DNA of 64,000 nucleotides from Warburgia ugandensis (GCA_035236585.1 CP141136.1:33378949-33442948); one strand, 5' to 3'; shown: positions 12,641 through 24,398, counted from the first letter of the stretch. The notes: generated by a model not told the origin, from the letters alone. Numbers and translations: made by a program.

Positions 12641-13840
12641 TCTAATGAGGTGAAAGTAATAAGATATGAAGGCTAAGGAAACCCTAAGAATAGGGTATGT
12701 AAAATATTCCAGCCTTAGTTAAACAGACACATCGTCTAATATGTACAATATATTTTTCATACAAGTATGGAGACTTGTGATTTTGTTTTACACAGAGATA
12801 GAGACTGGGGATGCTATGCTAGGGAAGTTATGAGGGTTTGGCCACTCGCTTCCTAAAACTTATATAATGGATACCATGCCCAAAGAGAGGCTAAATGTTG
12901 GGTGGGGCAATAATGGGAAGGCCCTACTGTGACAGCCTTGGTCCACCCCATGAGGACATGGAGATGATATTCCACAGTTGGTATTAGTGGAGGATTGCAG
13001 TCATCCGGGGCGCGCTGTACGGATTGAGACTGACGCATAGTAGTCCTAATGCATTTTGCATTATGATGCACATATGATAGGCATAATGTAATGACATGGC
13101 ATGATGGGATACCAATACATGAGTTCCTGGAATCCCCGTATAAAGATTGGCTAGATACTGATTTCCTAAGTGGAAGTATAGCCAGGGGACGGAACAAGTT
13201 TTGGACAATCTTCACTATATTAACTAATTTGTCATGTACTACATAAATAATGTATAAATTCTATGTGGAGAATACTCATGAATGGATAACCATGATGAAA
13301 TAAGGACTGAGGTATGTATTCTTATATTGATGAAGTAGTATGCTTTTGTATTCCCCTACCAAGCATGTATTGTACATGTTTCCATATTTATAATGCCTTA
13401 GATACAGAGAAGGAGGGTTAGAAGCTCAAGACTGTAGAAGTCTTAAGAAGATGTGGATGAATAATTAATCAAGATACATCCTCTTGAAGACATGTATTTT
13501 ATTTGAGGGAATTGTATTGTATTGAGAGTTTTTAATGTATGGTGAGGTTTACAAATTTTGGATTATGTAATTTAGACAGGTATTGTATTGGTACCAGGCT
13601 GTAATGTGAACCACGGATGGATTCTGGATGTTTAATAAAATTATATTCCTCCAATGGAATTTTATTTTGTACAAAAATTGTACTTATGTTATGTATGAAG
13701 TGGGCACTTGGGCTTTCAAAACAAGTTTTAAAAGAAAAGAATTTTTATTGTTTTGTTTTGCAAATTTTTTTTAATAAGGGGACACCCTTGCCTTTGAAAA
13801 ATGTATTACAAAATGTGTTTCAAAAACCCGAGTCATCACA
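12641..13840 (+). repeat. Right part of + strand Del-like LTR
   Basis: The last 110 bp mirror the terminal part of the family: GGGCACTTGGGCTTTC (13702-13717) corresponds to GGAAACCCCGAGTGTCAT (inverted) near 7046, and the end CCCGAGTCATCACA is the family terminus. The left limit is a guess. The frames at 12853-13215 and 13617-13958 are not supported as genes. Confidence 0.5.
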
Positions 13841-15120
13841 TTTAGGTTATGTAATTTTTCAGACAATTCTATTAGGCTTAGGCTATTGCCATTTCTCCCA
13901 AGTCATGGCGAATTTCCTTGGAAGTAGGTTCCATCAACACATGAGACCAATTATTTAGAAAGTTTTTGAATAAGTTCTTTTCTGTTTACAAAATAAATGC
14001 CCTTCATCATGAAATTATTACTTTCCATTAAATGGATGATGAACAATATTACGAATGTTGGAAACCATGGAATGAACTGCTATAGAAATGCCCACATCAT
14101 GGATTTGAAAAATGGCAGCAAGTTCAATACTTCTAGGCATTGATGCCTCAAAATAAACAAATGGTAGATGTAACGAGTGAAGGGGGCCTCATGTTAAAAG
14201 ATGAGAGTGAGGCCTGGGAGATCTTTTAGACTCTGGTAAATAATTCTCAGTAATGGGATTATTCAAATAGAAGAGAGAGAAACAACCAGCCACCAAGAGA
14301 GGAGGTCTCTATGAGATAGGAGTGCATATTGATCGATCCCGTAAATTTGACTGTGTACTAGCAAGAATGGACTAGGACCATGGTTGGGAGGACAAGGTTG
14401 AAACTATGTTTCAATCCTTTATAGCTGCCACATCTCTTAAACCTCCATAAGAGTTTCGTTCTAAATGTTCTAGCCCAGCACAAATGTTGCCCATCAAATA
14501 GAGTGCTGAACGATTATCTTGTTGACTAAGCAAATGCATTGAATGCATATTGCCAACCTAGCAACATCCTGTATTCTAAGACCTACAACCCTAGGTGGGC
14601 TAGGCATCCCACCTTTTCTTATCAAAGAATAATTACCAAGGGGGACCATCTGTGAACCCACCTAGCTTCCAACAAACTCAACAACCAAAGAAACCATCTT
14701 AGAGGATAGGATTCATATCATGTTTGAAAAATAAAGTGAAGAAACAAAAAGGTCTTTGAACCAATTCCAAAATATTAATTCTTAAGCTATATAGCCATGT
14801 TGGAGATGCATGTGAGCCAATTATTAGTTGAACTATAGAATAGTAGAAAGGGTCAGTTCCCTAGTCAACCAATCCCTAACCCTAAGGGTCAATTTGAGAT
14901 AGGTTCTAGTTATCAAAATCAGAACCCTCACGGGCATGCCAAGTGTATAACCACCCTTAGGAATGATCGTCAGATTGATAACAAAGTAGGGTAGCCTAAG
15001 GAAAATGCAGAGGAGAAAGAGGCAACCAAAACACAAGAGACAAAGAAATGACAGGAAGCCCTTATAGAACCTATAGTGGAGTAACCCTATGTGCCTAAAG
15101 CCCCATTTCCTCAACTACTA
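13841..15120 (+). pseudogene. gag: Gag, main part (Athila), outer element
   Basis: Gag resumes after the 8.3-kb insertion. It aligns at DNA level with the reverse complement of element A from about 38890 down to 37540. The conserved capsid-region block (LRLFQFSLKDKAKSW in element A) is present but has lost about 14 nt here, which shifts the frame inside it. Then come EQYYECWKPWNELL near 14040 and, near 14930, a CITTLRNDRQIDNK stretch that matches the C-terminal region of Athila Gag (normally AVTTLRSGK). Stops are frequent. The product would assemble virus-like particles and package the element RNA. A frame on the minus strand at 14833-15114 is a shadow. Confidence 0.8.
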
Positions 15121-15299
15121 AACAAGGCTAGGAAGGGAATAAATTTCAATGAGCTTATGGATGTATTTAAACTTATCCAAATCAATATTCCATTGCTTAA
15201 AGCAATTAAAGACATTGTCGCCTATGCTAAGTTCTTAAAAGAGCTCCGTGCATGAAAAAGAAAGCTTTCCTCATTAAGCAAGCAAGCTCTTTGATTCAA

Positions 15300-15665
15300 C
15301 ATAAGATCCTATCGAAGTCTTGAGACCCAGGATGTCCTACCATTTCCTGCATTATTGGAGATCATGTCATAGATAGGGCATTACTTGACCTAGGGGTAAG
15401 TGTTAACTTGTTGCTATACTCTGTCCATAACCAATTAAGACTTAGTGAGTTAAAACCAACCGCTACCATGCTGCAATTAGTGGATAGATCTGTCGAAATA
15501 CCCTGTGGCCTGGGTGAAGTGGACTAGTTTTATTACCTAGTTGATTTCATTGTACTGGACACTCAACTTGTATTTGATCCCGATAGTCAGATTTTGGTTA
15601 TCCTTGGATGTCCATTCTTGGTGACATCCAATGCCATTATTAACTGTAGAATAGTGTAATATAAT
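15300..15665 (+). pseudogene. Retroviral-type aspartic protease, outer element
   Basis: The frame reads GCPTISCIIGDHVIDRALLD, then LGVSVNLLLYSV, LQLVDRSVEIPCGLGEVD, a stop, and FYYLVDFIVLDTQ to ILVILGCPFL and NAIINC. This is the Athila protease pattern: an active-site D-L-G-A-S triad region, here D-L-G-V-S, then the ILGRPFLA flap-side block. The enzyme would cut Gag-Pol. The catalytic Asp is retained, the Ala is changed to Val, and at least one stop interrupts the domain. Element A has a better copy at 36950-37331 (minus). Confidence 0.85.
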
Positions 15666-16080
15666 TGTCATTTGGCAACATGAAAGTTAAGTCAAATGTC
15701 TTTAACCTATATCAACAACATTTGGACCTCAATGATTCTTGTGATGTCAATTTGATTGAGAGTCTCATTAATGACATTCATCCACCATCGTTCATCTTTG
15801 ACCCATTAAAGGCTTGTCTCATGCACTTTAATGGTGAATTTGATCTAGACAAGTCTATTAAGGAGGTAAACAACTTCTAGTGGCTGCTCTAATCATGGAT
15901 ACCTCAAAATGGGGTCTTTATGTGGAACCACTCCCACCTTCTGAATTTGTCTCCAGACCCTCAATAGAGCAACTACCATCTCTGGACCAAAAACCCTTGC
16001 CTAAAAACTTGGAATATTCATACCTTGGCCTAGATGAAACCTTACCCATGGTAATATCTTTAGATTTAGATAATGAATAA
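15665..16080 (+). pseudogene. Protease-RT linker region, outer element
   Basis: Two adjacent reading frames carry SFGNMKVKSNVFN, DPLKACLMHFNGEFDLDKS and IMDTSKWGLYVEPLP. They are out of frame by one base at the junction (15880). This segment connects protease and RT in Athila Pol and has no known catalytic role. It is conserved on the minus strand at 36586-36939 (element A) and, more divergently, at 30457-30789 (element B), which makes it a good marker for tracking these relatives. Confidence 0.75.
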
Positions 16081-16139
16081 GAGGGTAAGCTTTTAGATGT
16101 CCTTAAGGAACATAAAACTACTTAAGGGTGGATGATAGC

Positions 16140-17130
16140 AGACATAAAAGGGATTAGTCCAGCTGTTTGTGTGCATATGATGCACCTAGAATAAAATGCA
16201 AAACTATTTAGGGAAACTCAAAGACGACTTAATCCCTACATGAAGGACGTGGTTAGAGATGAAGTCCTAAAGCTTCTACATGTTGGTGTATATACCCTAT
16301 CTTTGAAAACACTCGGGTCAGCCCCATTCAAGTTCTACCCAAGAAATTTGGGGTCATAAATGAGGATAATGAGTTAGTACTCACCCGCATAACCACGAGG
16401 TGGAGAGTTTGCATTAACTATTGAAAGTTGAGTGTAGTCATAAGGAAAGATCACTTTCCTCTACCCTTCATTGACCAAATGCTAGAGTGGTTGGCCGGAC
16501 ATAGTTATTATTTTTCTCTAGATGGATAGTCTGGTTACAACCTAATTCCTATAGCACCGAGGTGTAGGAGAACACCACCTTCACCTGCCCTTTCGAAACC
16601 TTCACTTGCCAATGTCCGCCTTTGGACTTTGCAACACTCCAACTATATTTAAGAGGTGTATGTTGAGCATTTTCTTTGATATGTAGAAAGGTTTCTTGAG
16701 GTGTTTATGGATGACTTCTCAGTATTTGAGTCATGATTTGATTATTGCCTGCACCACTTAAAGTTAGTTCTTGCAAGGTGTCAGGAGAAAAGTCTTATTT
16801 TAAACTGGAAAAAGTGCCATTTTATAGTACAAAGTGGGATAGTTTTAGGCCACATAATATCACCCAATGGGATAAAAGTCGAGATGGAAAAAGTGGATTT
16901 GATATCTAACCTTCCTCCATCAAGGATGGTGAAAGAAATTCGCTCGTTTTTAGGACATGTAAGCTTTTTCAGATGCTTCATCAAAGATTTTAACAAAATT
17001 GCCAAGTCTCTATGTAATTTAGTTACAAAGGATGCCATTTTTGGCTTTGATGAGGACTGTAAGAGAGCATTTGAGTGACTCAAGGCCAAGTTGACTTCTA
17101 CACCCATTATTCGACCACCAGATTAGAATG
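16140..17130 (+). pseudogene. Reverse transcriptase (Athila), outer element
   Basis: Successive pieces, in shifting frames, read IKGISPAVCVHMMHLE, MKDVVRDEVLKLLHVG, KDHFPLPFIDQMLEWLAG, YYFSLDG followed by a stop and SGYNLI, then FGLCNTP and the catalytic box FMDDFSVF (16704-16727). After it come FYF-type thumb sequence and IRSFLGHVSFFRCFIKDF. F-M-D-D-F is typical of Athila, where most Ty3/gypsy lineages have Y-x-D-D. It would copy element RNA into DNA. Several stops and frameshifts, including a scrambled stretch around 16560-16620, make it inactive. Confidence 0.88.
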
Positions 17131-17524
17131 TACCATTTAAGATAATGTATGATGTGTTAGATTATGCGGTTGGAGCTGTTTTGGGTAGTGCATTAAAAAA
17201 CTTTCCCATGTAATATACTGTGTTAATAAAACACTAAATGGGGCCCAACTCAATTATTCAACAACAGAGAAATAGTTGTTAGCTGTAGTGTTTGTTTTGG
17301 ATAAGTTTAGATTAGGGTCTAAAGTTATAGTGTACTCAGATCACGTAGCTTTTAAGTACCTCTTTTCTAAAAAGGATGCTAAACTTAGGTTGATCCATTG
17401 GATACTGCTACTACAAGAGTTTGACTTTGAAATTTGGGACAAGAAAGGTTCTAAAAATGTTGTCGTAGTCCACTTATCCAGACTAGTGGTGGGGAATACT
17501 AGCAATCACATGCCTGTAGCTTAA
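17131..17524 (+). pseudogene. RNase H domain, outer element
   Basis: MYDVLDYAVGAVLG opens the domain (the first acidic residue sits in the MCDASD-like motif), followed after a broken stretch by [47 protein letters not shown] and HLSRL. This is the usual Ty3/gypsy RNase H that removes the RNA template. The part from 17276 on is a clean 82-codon frame. The upstream half has stops and a frameshift, and the usual YLLGSK is shortened to a plain GSK. Confidence 0.85.
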
Positions 17525-17549
17525 TCCTTCCTAGATGAATAGTTATTGC

Positions 17550-18640
17550 GTATTGCCTAGTTGCCTTGGTACAGTGATATTGTTAATTATCTTGTTACAA
17601 GACAAATGCCTAGTCATTGGATGAAATATGATAAAAAGATATTTTTGACCGAGGTTAGATATTTTACTTGGGACGACCAGTACTTATTAAAGTATTGTCT
17701 TGATCAGGTGATTAGGAGATGCATATCAGATAGTGAACACAATCAAATCATCTCCTTTTGTCATCATCATGCATGTGAAGGCCATTTTAGATCGAGAAAG
17801 ATAGTTGCAAAAATTTTACAATGTGGTTTTTATTGGCCTACAATATTTAAGGATGCACATGCTTACTACATAGCATGTATGAGGTATCAAAGATTGGGTA
17901 GTCTGGGAAGGAGACATATGATGCCCTTAACCCCAATCCTTATACAGAGTTATTCGATGTTTGGGGCATAGATTTCATGGGACCCTTTCCTAATTATTTT
18001 GAAAATATTTACATCCTAGTGGGAGTGGACTACGTGTCCAAGTGGGTGGAGGCTATACCCTACAAAACCAATGACCACAAAGTCATGGTAAAATTCTTAA
18101 AAGATAATATCTTTTCAAGGCTTGATACTCCAGGAGCCATAATAAATGATGGGAGAAAATGCTTTTGTTATAAAGTGTTTAAGCATTTAATGAAAAAGTA
18201 TGGTGTCAAGCATAGAATAGCTGCCCAATACCAGCCTCAAACAAGTGGCCAGGTAGAGGTATTGAATAGGGAGATCAAGAGGATTCTAGAGAAGATTATC
18301 AATCCAAATAGGAAAGACTGGTCTATGAGACTTAATGATGCTTTGTAGGCTTATCGTGCATCATATAAAGCCCCTACAGGAATGTTATCCCATTGCCTGG
18401 TTTGTGGAAAAGTGGCACTTACTGGTAGAGTTAGAGCACAAGGCATATTGGTTATCAAAAAGCTCAATTTCGACTCAGATTCTCTTTGGTCCCACCGAAA
18501 ACTCCAACTCAATGAGTTGGAATAATTGGGAAAATATGCATATGACTAGGCATGATTATACAAAGACCAGATGAAGGTTACCCATGATCCCCAATTCTTA
18601 AGAAAATCCTTCACCCCTAAACAAAAGGTCTTATTGTATA
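17550..18640 (+). pseudogene. Integrase (Athila), outer element
   Basis: The N-terminal zinc region appears as CHHHACEGHF and, downstream, an IACMRYQ in which the expected CxxC is reduced to one Cys. The core keeps all three acidic positions: D in [10 protein letters not shown] in IINDGRKCF and E in [14 protein letters not shown]. The C-terminal part continues through NAL-type and ELEHKAYW text in a second frame to KLQLNELE and finally KQKVLLYISRLHL near 18620. Integrase would insert the cDNA into the host genome. The central region 17561-18348 is the best preserved coding stretch of the element, split by a single stop at about 17972. The C-terminal third is frameshifted. Confidence 0.9.
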
Positions 18641-18976
18641 TCTCTAGATTGCATCTCTCCTAGGTAAACTCATGTCTATATGGACCGGACTATATATAGT
18701 GGGCACAACCTATCCTCATGGGTCCATTGAGATTGACAAGGATGGAGAAATCCAAAAATTCAATGGTCAGAGGTTAAAACCTTTCCTAGGATGCATAATC
18801 CTGAGATTGATGAGATACTAATAAAGGCACCTCATTATCATGACCCACCTTAGATTACATGTGACGACCCAAAAATTCAATGGTCAGAGGTTAAAACCTT
18901 TCCTAGGATGCCTAATCCTAAGATTGATGAGATACTAATAGAGGCACCTCATTATCATGACCCACCTTAGATTACA
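18641..18976 (+). other. Integrase tail and start of 3' UTR, outer element
   Basis: It includes decayed INT end (GPLRLTRMEKS-like text, in register with the copy at 62740) and then a 117-bp tandem duplication described separately. Confidence 0.6.
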
Positions 18977-18985
18977 TGTGGCGAC
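18752..18985 (+). repeat. 117-bp tandem duplication that includes the first bases of an LTR
   Basis: Units 18752-18868 and 18869-18985, each starting CCAAAAATTCAATGGTCAG-like or CCAAG. The first unit ends in TGTGACGACC, which is the opening of the adjacent solo LTR (TGTGGCGACC at 18977). The duplication must therefore post-date the LTR insertion. Confidence 0.85.
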
Positions 18986-19971
18986 CCAAGTTTTTTATAA
19001 CATTTTTTAAATATAAAATACACTTATATAGTTAGATAGATCTTTATTGAAAGACATTTTGGAAAATCAAACAATAGGGTAAGAATATTTTCTTTTAAAT
19101 TCATTCTTTACAACCCCAAGTGTCATTTTTTTTTCTTTTTCTTTTCTCATGTCATTGCGAAGTACCTGATAACGTTCAGGTACATTTTTTAAACAAAATT
19201 GGAGACTCTGTCTCCTTTTCACACATCTAACAAAATAATGACAATATACTTAAACAAAGTAGATACCTAGAACTTCAACTCATAATCTAGTCACATATGT
19301 ATAAAAAACTCATATAATTAAAATACAATAGAGTGTCTTTCTCTTTTTTGGTACAACAACTTCAAACACAAACCAATTGTTACCTTTCCTTGTCAATAGC
19401 TTCTGTAGGTGCATTCCTGTAAGTAAATAGCTACTATCTCTTAGGAATCCTCTGCTTTGAGATATTGTAAACAAGTACAATATCTCAGCTAGCTTGCATT
19501 TGTGTAGGTGGAATAAGATGCAATTTTACATAAATAAAATCAAGATATTTCTATATTGATCAATTTTTCCATGCTAAATCATGCAAACTACAATTCATTT
19601 ATCATTTAACTTGAAATAATTCAACATTTATCAAAATAATGAATTCATACTACAAATAAAGAAATATTGACGAATCAGTACTAAAACACATTCCTTGAAA
19701 TGCAAAGTATGTATTCACATGTCAAACTCACAAGTCATTTACATTTCCTGATACCAGTCTTCGCTCTTACGAGCCATTTCACATTACCTGATATTAGTCT
19801 TCTCTCTTATGAGCCATTTCACAATTACCTGGTATCGGTCTTATGTTTTTCTAGTGTGGTTCATGACAATAACATAGCTTATACATGAACAATTTAATTA
19901 TGATTCAATTTTAGCATACAAATTCATCTCATTTTTCACATAAACTGAAGAGTCTTGTTTTAGTGATCAAA

Positions 19972-20060
<89 letters not shown>

Positions 20061-21635
20061 GAAAATCTCAACAAATCTTAATTCCAGCTACCTCAAATGG
20101 AGATGTTTAGGTTACTTGAAGCAAATAATTTATTTAGTTTGCGTATGCACTCCTGATCAATCACACTTTTGTAACAATATAAACAAACATTTTGATATAC
20201 AAATCTAGGATTTCTCTTAGCTCCTCTAGCTTGGAAGTTTCTTCCAAGGTAGTTCCTGGCGCTATTCAGTACAAGGCAAGGTGACAGTGCTTATTACTAT
20301 ATTGAGGGCATTTCATTAGCTATTGATTTATTGCCAATTGAATGATCAATGGTTACTGGATTTTCAATCCACACCTTTGATCTTGGATTGGCTATTGACT
20401 ACTCTTCTTAAGTGATTGCATGTTACTTTCACCATTTAGTGGCATTAAACTCTTGATTCATAACCAAATCAACTCTTGGGTTGGAGCTGGATGTTATTTT
20501 CCATACTACAATCCTCATCACACCCTGTAATTATATTCCTAAATTAAATTGATATAATACGCATAATGAATGTTTCATATCACCCATTTTTTTAGTTTTT
20601 TTTTTATTTATCAATTTGAGGGTTGGAAAACCTACTGCTAGTGGTTGATCAACAATAAGACATTTACCCAGACTGTTTACATAGTAACCGATTGGACGGT
20701 TGAGATTGTCCAATTAGTTTAAGTCGCTATCTACCATTTCAGTCAAATCTAAGGCTTATCTGGCAAATGTTTACCTATTTCTTATTGTTGATTAGGAAAC
20801 CAATGGTTAGATGATCCTAACAACACAGATTTAGCATGGAATAGTACAGATCTAGTAAGAAAACCTAAATCACGAAATGGGTTTCATAGATTTTACCTCC
20901 CGCATGAGTCTCTGTTCTTTTTCCCCTTCTGGAATGAGCTTGATTGACTTCGATCCATCATGAAACCCTCCAAACCATGTCATGTGATGATCTCCCCTAC
21001 AATATGGTGTTCAATAGATAATGGATAGTCCCAAAAACTTGGGGCTTTGGCTCATGCTCATGCATTGAGGACATTAGTCAGCAAGGATCGATGATCCAAG
21101 CCATTGTCTTCTCCAGCTACGCCTGCAAATTTTGGCACCTAAAAGACCCTAACATCCCTCGTCTTCTTCAAGGTGGGTGGGTTTTTCCAGCATGCAGATC
21201 CCTGCCCCCCTCTCTCTTCTCTCCTTTCTCCTCTTCGTCTCTTCCCTCTCTCCTCTCTTCTTCTTCCCTTCTCTTCTTCTCCCCTCGTTTCCTCCTTTCA
21301 TCGGGTTCTTTTTTCTTTTCTTTTTTATCTTATCTGTTGGGTTTGGGAAGAATGGACTTGATGCCTGTTTTGTGTTTGTTTGAGAGGGGGGGGGGTGCCA
21401 GTATCAAATATGGCCTCTCAGCCTTATGCATTTCTCTCTTTTTTATGTTATTCTTATTTTTACCAAAATGCCCTTCACATTTAAAGTGTCATAACTTCTT
21501 CATTTGGACTCTGATTTCAGTGTTCTTAGTGTTGTTGGAATCATTTTTCTGAGTACCACCAAAATTTTTAGGTTTCATAACCAATTTTAACACAAGACAA
21601 TTACTCCTAAAAAGTTAAAAATGTGGGCTCTTACA
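18977..21635 (-). repeat. Solo LTR of the Del-like family
   Basis: 2659 bp with TGTGGCGACCCAAG at the left and GGGCTCTTACA at the right, flanked by TTACA (18972-18976) and TTACT (21636-21640). It aligns end to end with the LTR at 6911-9496: the CAACCCCAAGTGTCATTT block again lies about 123 bp from the left end, and the GTGTCATAACTTCTTCATTT block near the right end. No internal region is attached, so it is a solo LTR in the outer element's 3' UTR. Orientation follows the 6911-9496 copy. The proline-, leucine- and serine-rich frames at 21091-21552 are pyrimidine-tract artefacts. Confidence 0.82.
19976..20058 (+). repeat. (CA)n microsatellite
   Basis: 83 bp of pure CA inside the solo LTR; the Thr-His frame across it is an artefact. 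Confidence 0.98.
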
Positions 21636-21640
21636 TTACT

Positions 21641-23388
21641 ACTCTAGGAACCCTTATAGATTGCCATCATTGAACTCATCATTATAGCTGGCTGAAGATG
21701 TAAAAACTTAACACTCCCTGGGAGGTAGCTTTGGTGTTTTTAAAATCTCCCTCTTTTACCTCTTTCCATATAGAGTCCTCTATTTTCAAACATTGGGGAC
21801 AATGTTTCATTCAGGTTGGGGGTGTTGATGCATATAAGGATTTTGAATTTTCTTGAGCTTTTTAGAAAAAAAGAAGAAGCATTTTTGAAAGAGTTCTCTT
21901 ACTGTGATGAGAGTTGGATGTTCATAATTTAGTGATCTTATTGCTTTCCCCTCTTAATGGGAACACATTTGATTAGTTTTGCATATTATTAATGTGTTGA
22001 AGCATTTTATGAAATTATTTCTCGAAAACCATTTGCACATAGCACATAGTTAAGATTAACAGGGAGGTATGACTTAGAAACCCTGAGGAAAATCAATGGA
22101 GACCTATAACATAATGAGTTTAGAGGCTATCTTCTTTCAAGAGAGTTATAAGTTATTCCATAGTTTCTTCAGTGTACATAACTTACTGTGATCCTATTAT
22201 CCTTATTTTGGTTAGCTATAAAGAATAAATAGGAATAATAGCTTCCTTTTCAGAAAATTTATTGAATCTGATAGGCTTTAGCAAACCTACGAAATGATAC
22301 AGGCCACCTTTGTTCATCCCAGAGACATAAAGCCTACCTAGTATATTCCACACCACTTGTTAGCCCTTTGAGCCCATGATTAAACCTTTCTTCTTTAGCT
22401 CACTCACCTTGACCCAGATAAACTAGTAAAATAAATAACCATTACCCATTTTCGAAATGAGTAGAGTTAGTGGAAAAGTTCAAAACAGGACAAAAAGTCA
22501 AAGTAGTGAGAAAATTAGCGGTCTTTATTCCAATGAATAATAATAATAAAAAGATATGAAAAGAAAGAAGCATCCAAAAAAGGAGAAAAAGTGAAAGATA
22601 AGAATACAAAGGAAATTCACTTCAACCAAACCAAAAGAAAAGTGTCCTAATAGATATTCATTGAAGACCTCTACTCAATTTTGAACCTTTAAAATTCTTA
22701 TACCCTTCTTTTTAGAACCCTACCCAAGCCTGTGTTTTGTCCTAGTTAGAGACCTATGGATCTTAGTTAGAACATAGCCCTAAAGAGGAATCAGAAAGAT
22801 GGAATTAAGGCAAAATACCCTTAGTATTCTGGGTAATAACATCCACTCTTAAGGATCACTTTCCTTTGCCTCTCTGGCACTTGAAAATTTATGTGAAGCA
22901 TTAGCTTTACTGAATCTGGTAACATTATGAGTGAAATATATTTAAACCCTTTTCTAAGAGCTACATTTTTGAGAATTTGAGGTCAAGACATATTACCAAT
23001 GGAATTTAAGCATATCTGATTAGAAGTCATGAGTTATATGGTTGTGCACACACATGCACTCTGAGAAATAACTAGAATGAAATGTCCTTTATATGTGTAT
23101 GATTTGTAAAATGTCTTCTCCATTAAGTTGTGACAAACTAGTAAAGTGCTAAGGAAGTGCTAAGGAATGAGGGCTCTTTGAGATGAAATAGGGGACTCAA
23201 CCTTCAAAAATTTTGTGGGTATATTCATTGCAGCCCTCACGAGGACAAACTCATCCACTAGGATAACTTAGGGGTTTAAGGGCTTACTGCACATGTTAAA
23301 TGTAATTATGAGTACTTACGAAAGCGGAGCTTTGTACCAGTTTTTGAAAAATAAAATTTCAAATGTTTTGCTTAATTCTAGCAAAATG
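21641..23388 (+). other. 3' UTR of the outer Athila element
   Basis: About 1.75 kb with no coding potential, lying between integrase and the 3' LTR. No env-like frame is present. It aligns with the inverted 3' UTR of element B (28265-29930), of element F (56825-58254 and 60793-61060) and with 62860-64000. Conserved points are GGCTGAAGATGTAAA (21689), a hairpin at 21788-21807, and GAGTACTTACGAAAG shortly before the polypurine tract. Confidence 0.75.
21788..21807 (+). other. Conserved 3' UTR hairpin with GGGA loop
   Basis: AAACATTG and CAATGTTT form a perfect 8-bp stem around GGGA, a GNRA-type tetraloop. It is followed by TCATTCAGGTTGGGGG. Related copies are at 29841-29858 (7-bp perfect stem, minus), 60939-60957 and 63023-63042 (decayed). 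Confidence 0.7.
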
Positions 23389-23403
23389 GTGGTTGAGGGG
23401 GTG
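23389..23403 (+). promoter_or_regulatory. Polypurine tract, outer element
   Basis: GTGGTTGAGGGGGTG directly abuts the 3' LTR start TGATAAG. The same arrangement, inverted, is at 28253-28264 and 56814-56824. Confidence 0.8.
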
Positions 23404-24398
23404 TGATAAGTATTTAATTTTTTGTAAAAACCACTCAATTAGTTACCCATGTGTTGCAACTTATAGGGGTAAATTATGGTTTTTAGACCAAAATTCATAT
23501 GACATGCATTTTTGGCCTAATCAATCAAAAGTTGTTATTTTGTAGGTCCAAAAGCTAATCCATGGTATGCATATCAATAATCATATTTTTTAAAGTTTTA
23601 GTTAGAATTTTTATCTTTTGTAGAAAGAGAGATGATGATCCGATAGTTGAGATCGATAGGAATGAAATAGAAGATCAAGTTAAAAAAAATTGAGTCAAAG
23701 CCTCAAAATCATCACTTCAACATGAGACCAAAGGCCAAGATCATCTTGTGTACCATCTATGGTTGCTATTTAAGGAGCCAAAGATGGCCAAAGTGGGTCC
23801 ATGAAGTAAGCCATGCATTCCCACCACCTTTGCATGGATGCCACTTAAGCCACCTTAGCCATATAAGAGAGAAGGTGGCAAGCTAAGAAATTCAAGAGAA
23901 ACCATACAAGCCACTCAAGCCAAGGGTTGGAGCTCAGAAGCCAAGCTAAGAAAGATTCCAAAGCCAGCTATGAAGCCTAGTCAATGGAGCCTTCAAAGTT
24001 AGCCATCTAAGCTAAGCTAAATGGAAGGCTAGGATTGGATAAAATTCAAGAGGATTATCCACGAGATTTCAATGGATATTTTAAAGATAATTAAGGGAAA
24101 TATTATTAGGATAAGTTGGCATATGGGCCAATAGGATGAGAACCTTCTAAATTTTATCTTCTCTCCAATTTTTCCACTTTTTTTTATCACTTTTCACCTC
24201 GCCAATTTGACTTTCCATTCAAGAGTCCTACCATTCTATAACTCTTCCACCTTCCTTCCCAAAACTTTAGAAACCCAAGTAACCAATCAAAAATTTCATC
24301 ACACCTTTATTTTCTATGTTTTTCCTACACCTCACTTTCCACTCGCCTTCTTTCCCTACTCCTCTCTTAACCAACTACAATTCTCCACCTCATTTGCC

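Larger units (their letters stand above)
5506..13840 (+). mobile_element. Compound insertion in gag: + strand Del-like LTR disrupted by a minus-strand relative
   Basis: Left end TATAACACCCCTAATTTTTGG, right end CCCGAGTCATCACA, with 5-bp flanks TTTAC (5501-5505) and TTTAG (13841-13845), one mismatch. The left end resembles the LTR start TGTAAYRCCC of the family and the right end is the reverse complement of the family's other end (TGTGACGACCCGAG at 6911). The TATA-like CTCTATAAATAG at 6081-6092 is shared, in reverse, with the LTRs at 6911-9496 and 35680-36300. I infer a + strand LTR, possibly a solo LTR, split by a second insertion starting at 6911. I could not locate where the second insertion ends. 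No coding domain is visible in the whole block. Confidence 0.6.

Noticed and set aside
13588-13604. TTGGTACCAGGCTGTAA, resembling a + strand tRNA-Met PBS.
   Set aside because: It lies about 250 bp inside what looks like the end of an LTR, with no LTR terminus before it.
13617-13958. A 113-codon + frame.
   Set aside because: It runs from LTR end into gag across the insertion boundary at 13840. Its tail is gag in the wrong frame.
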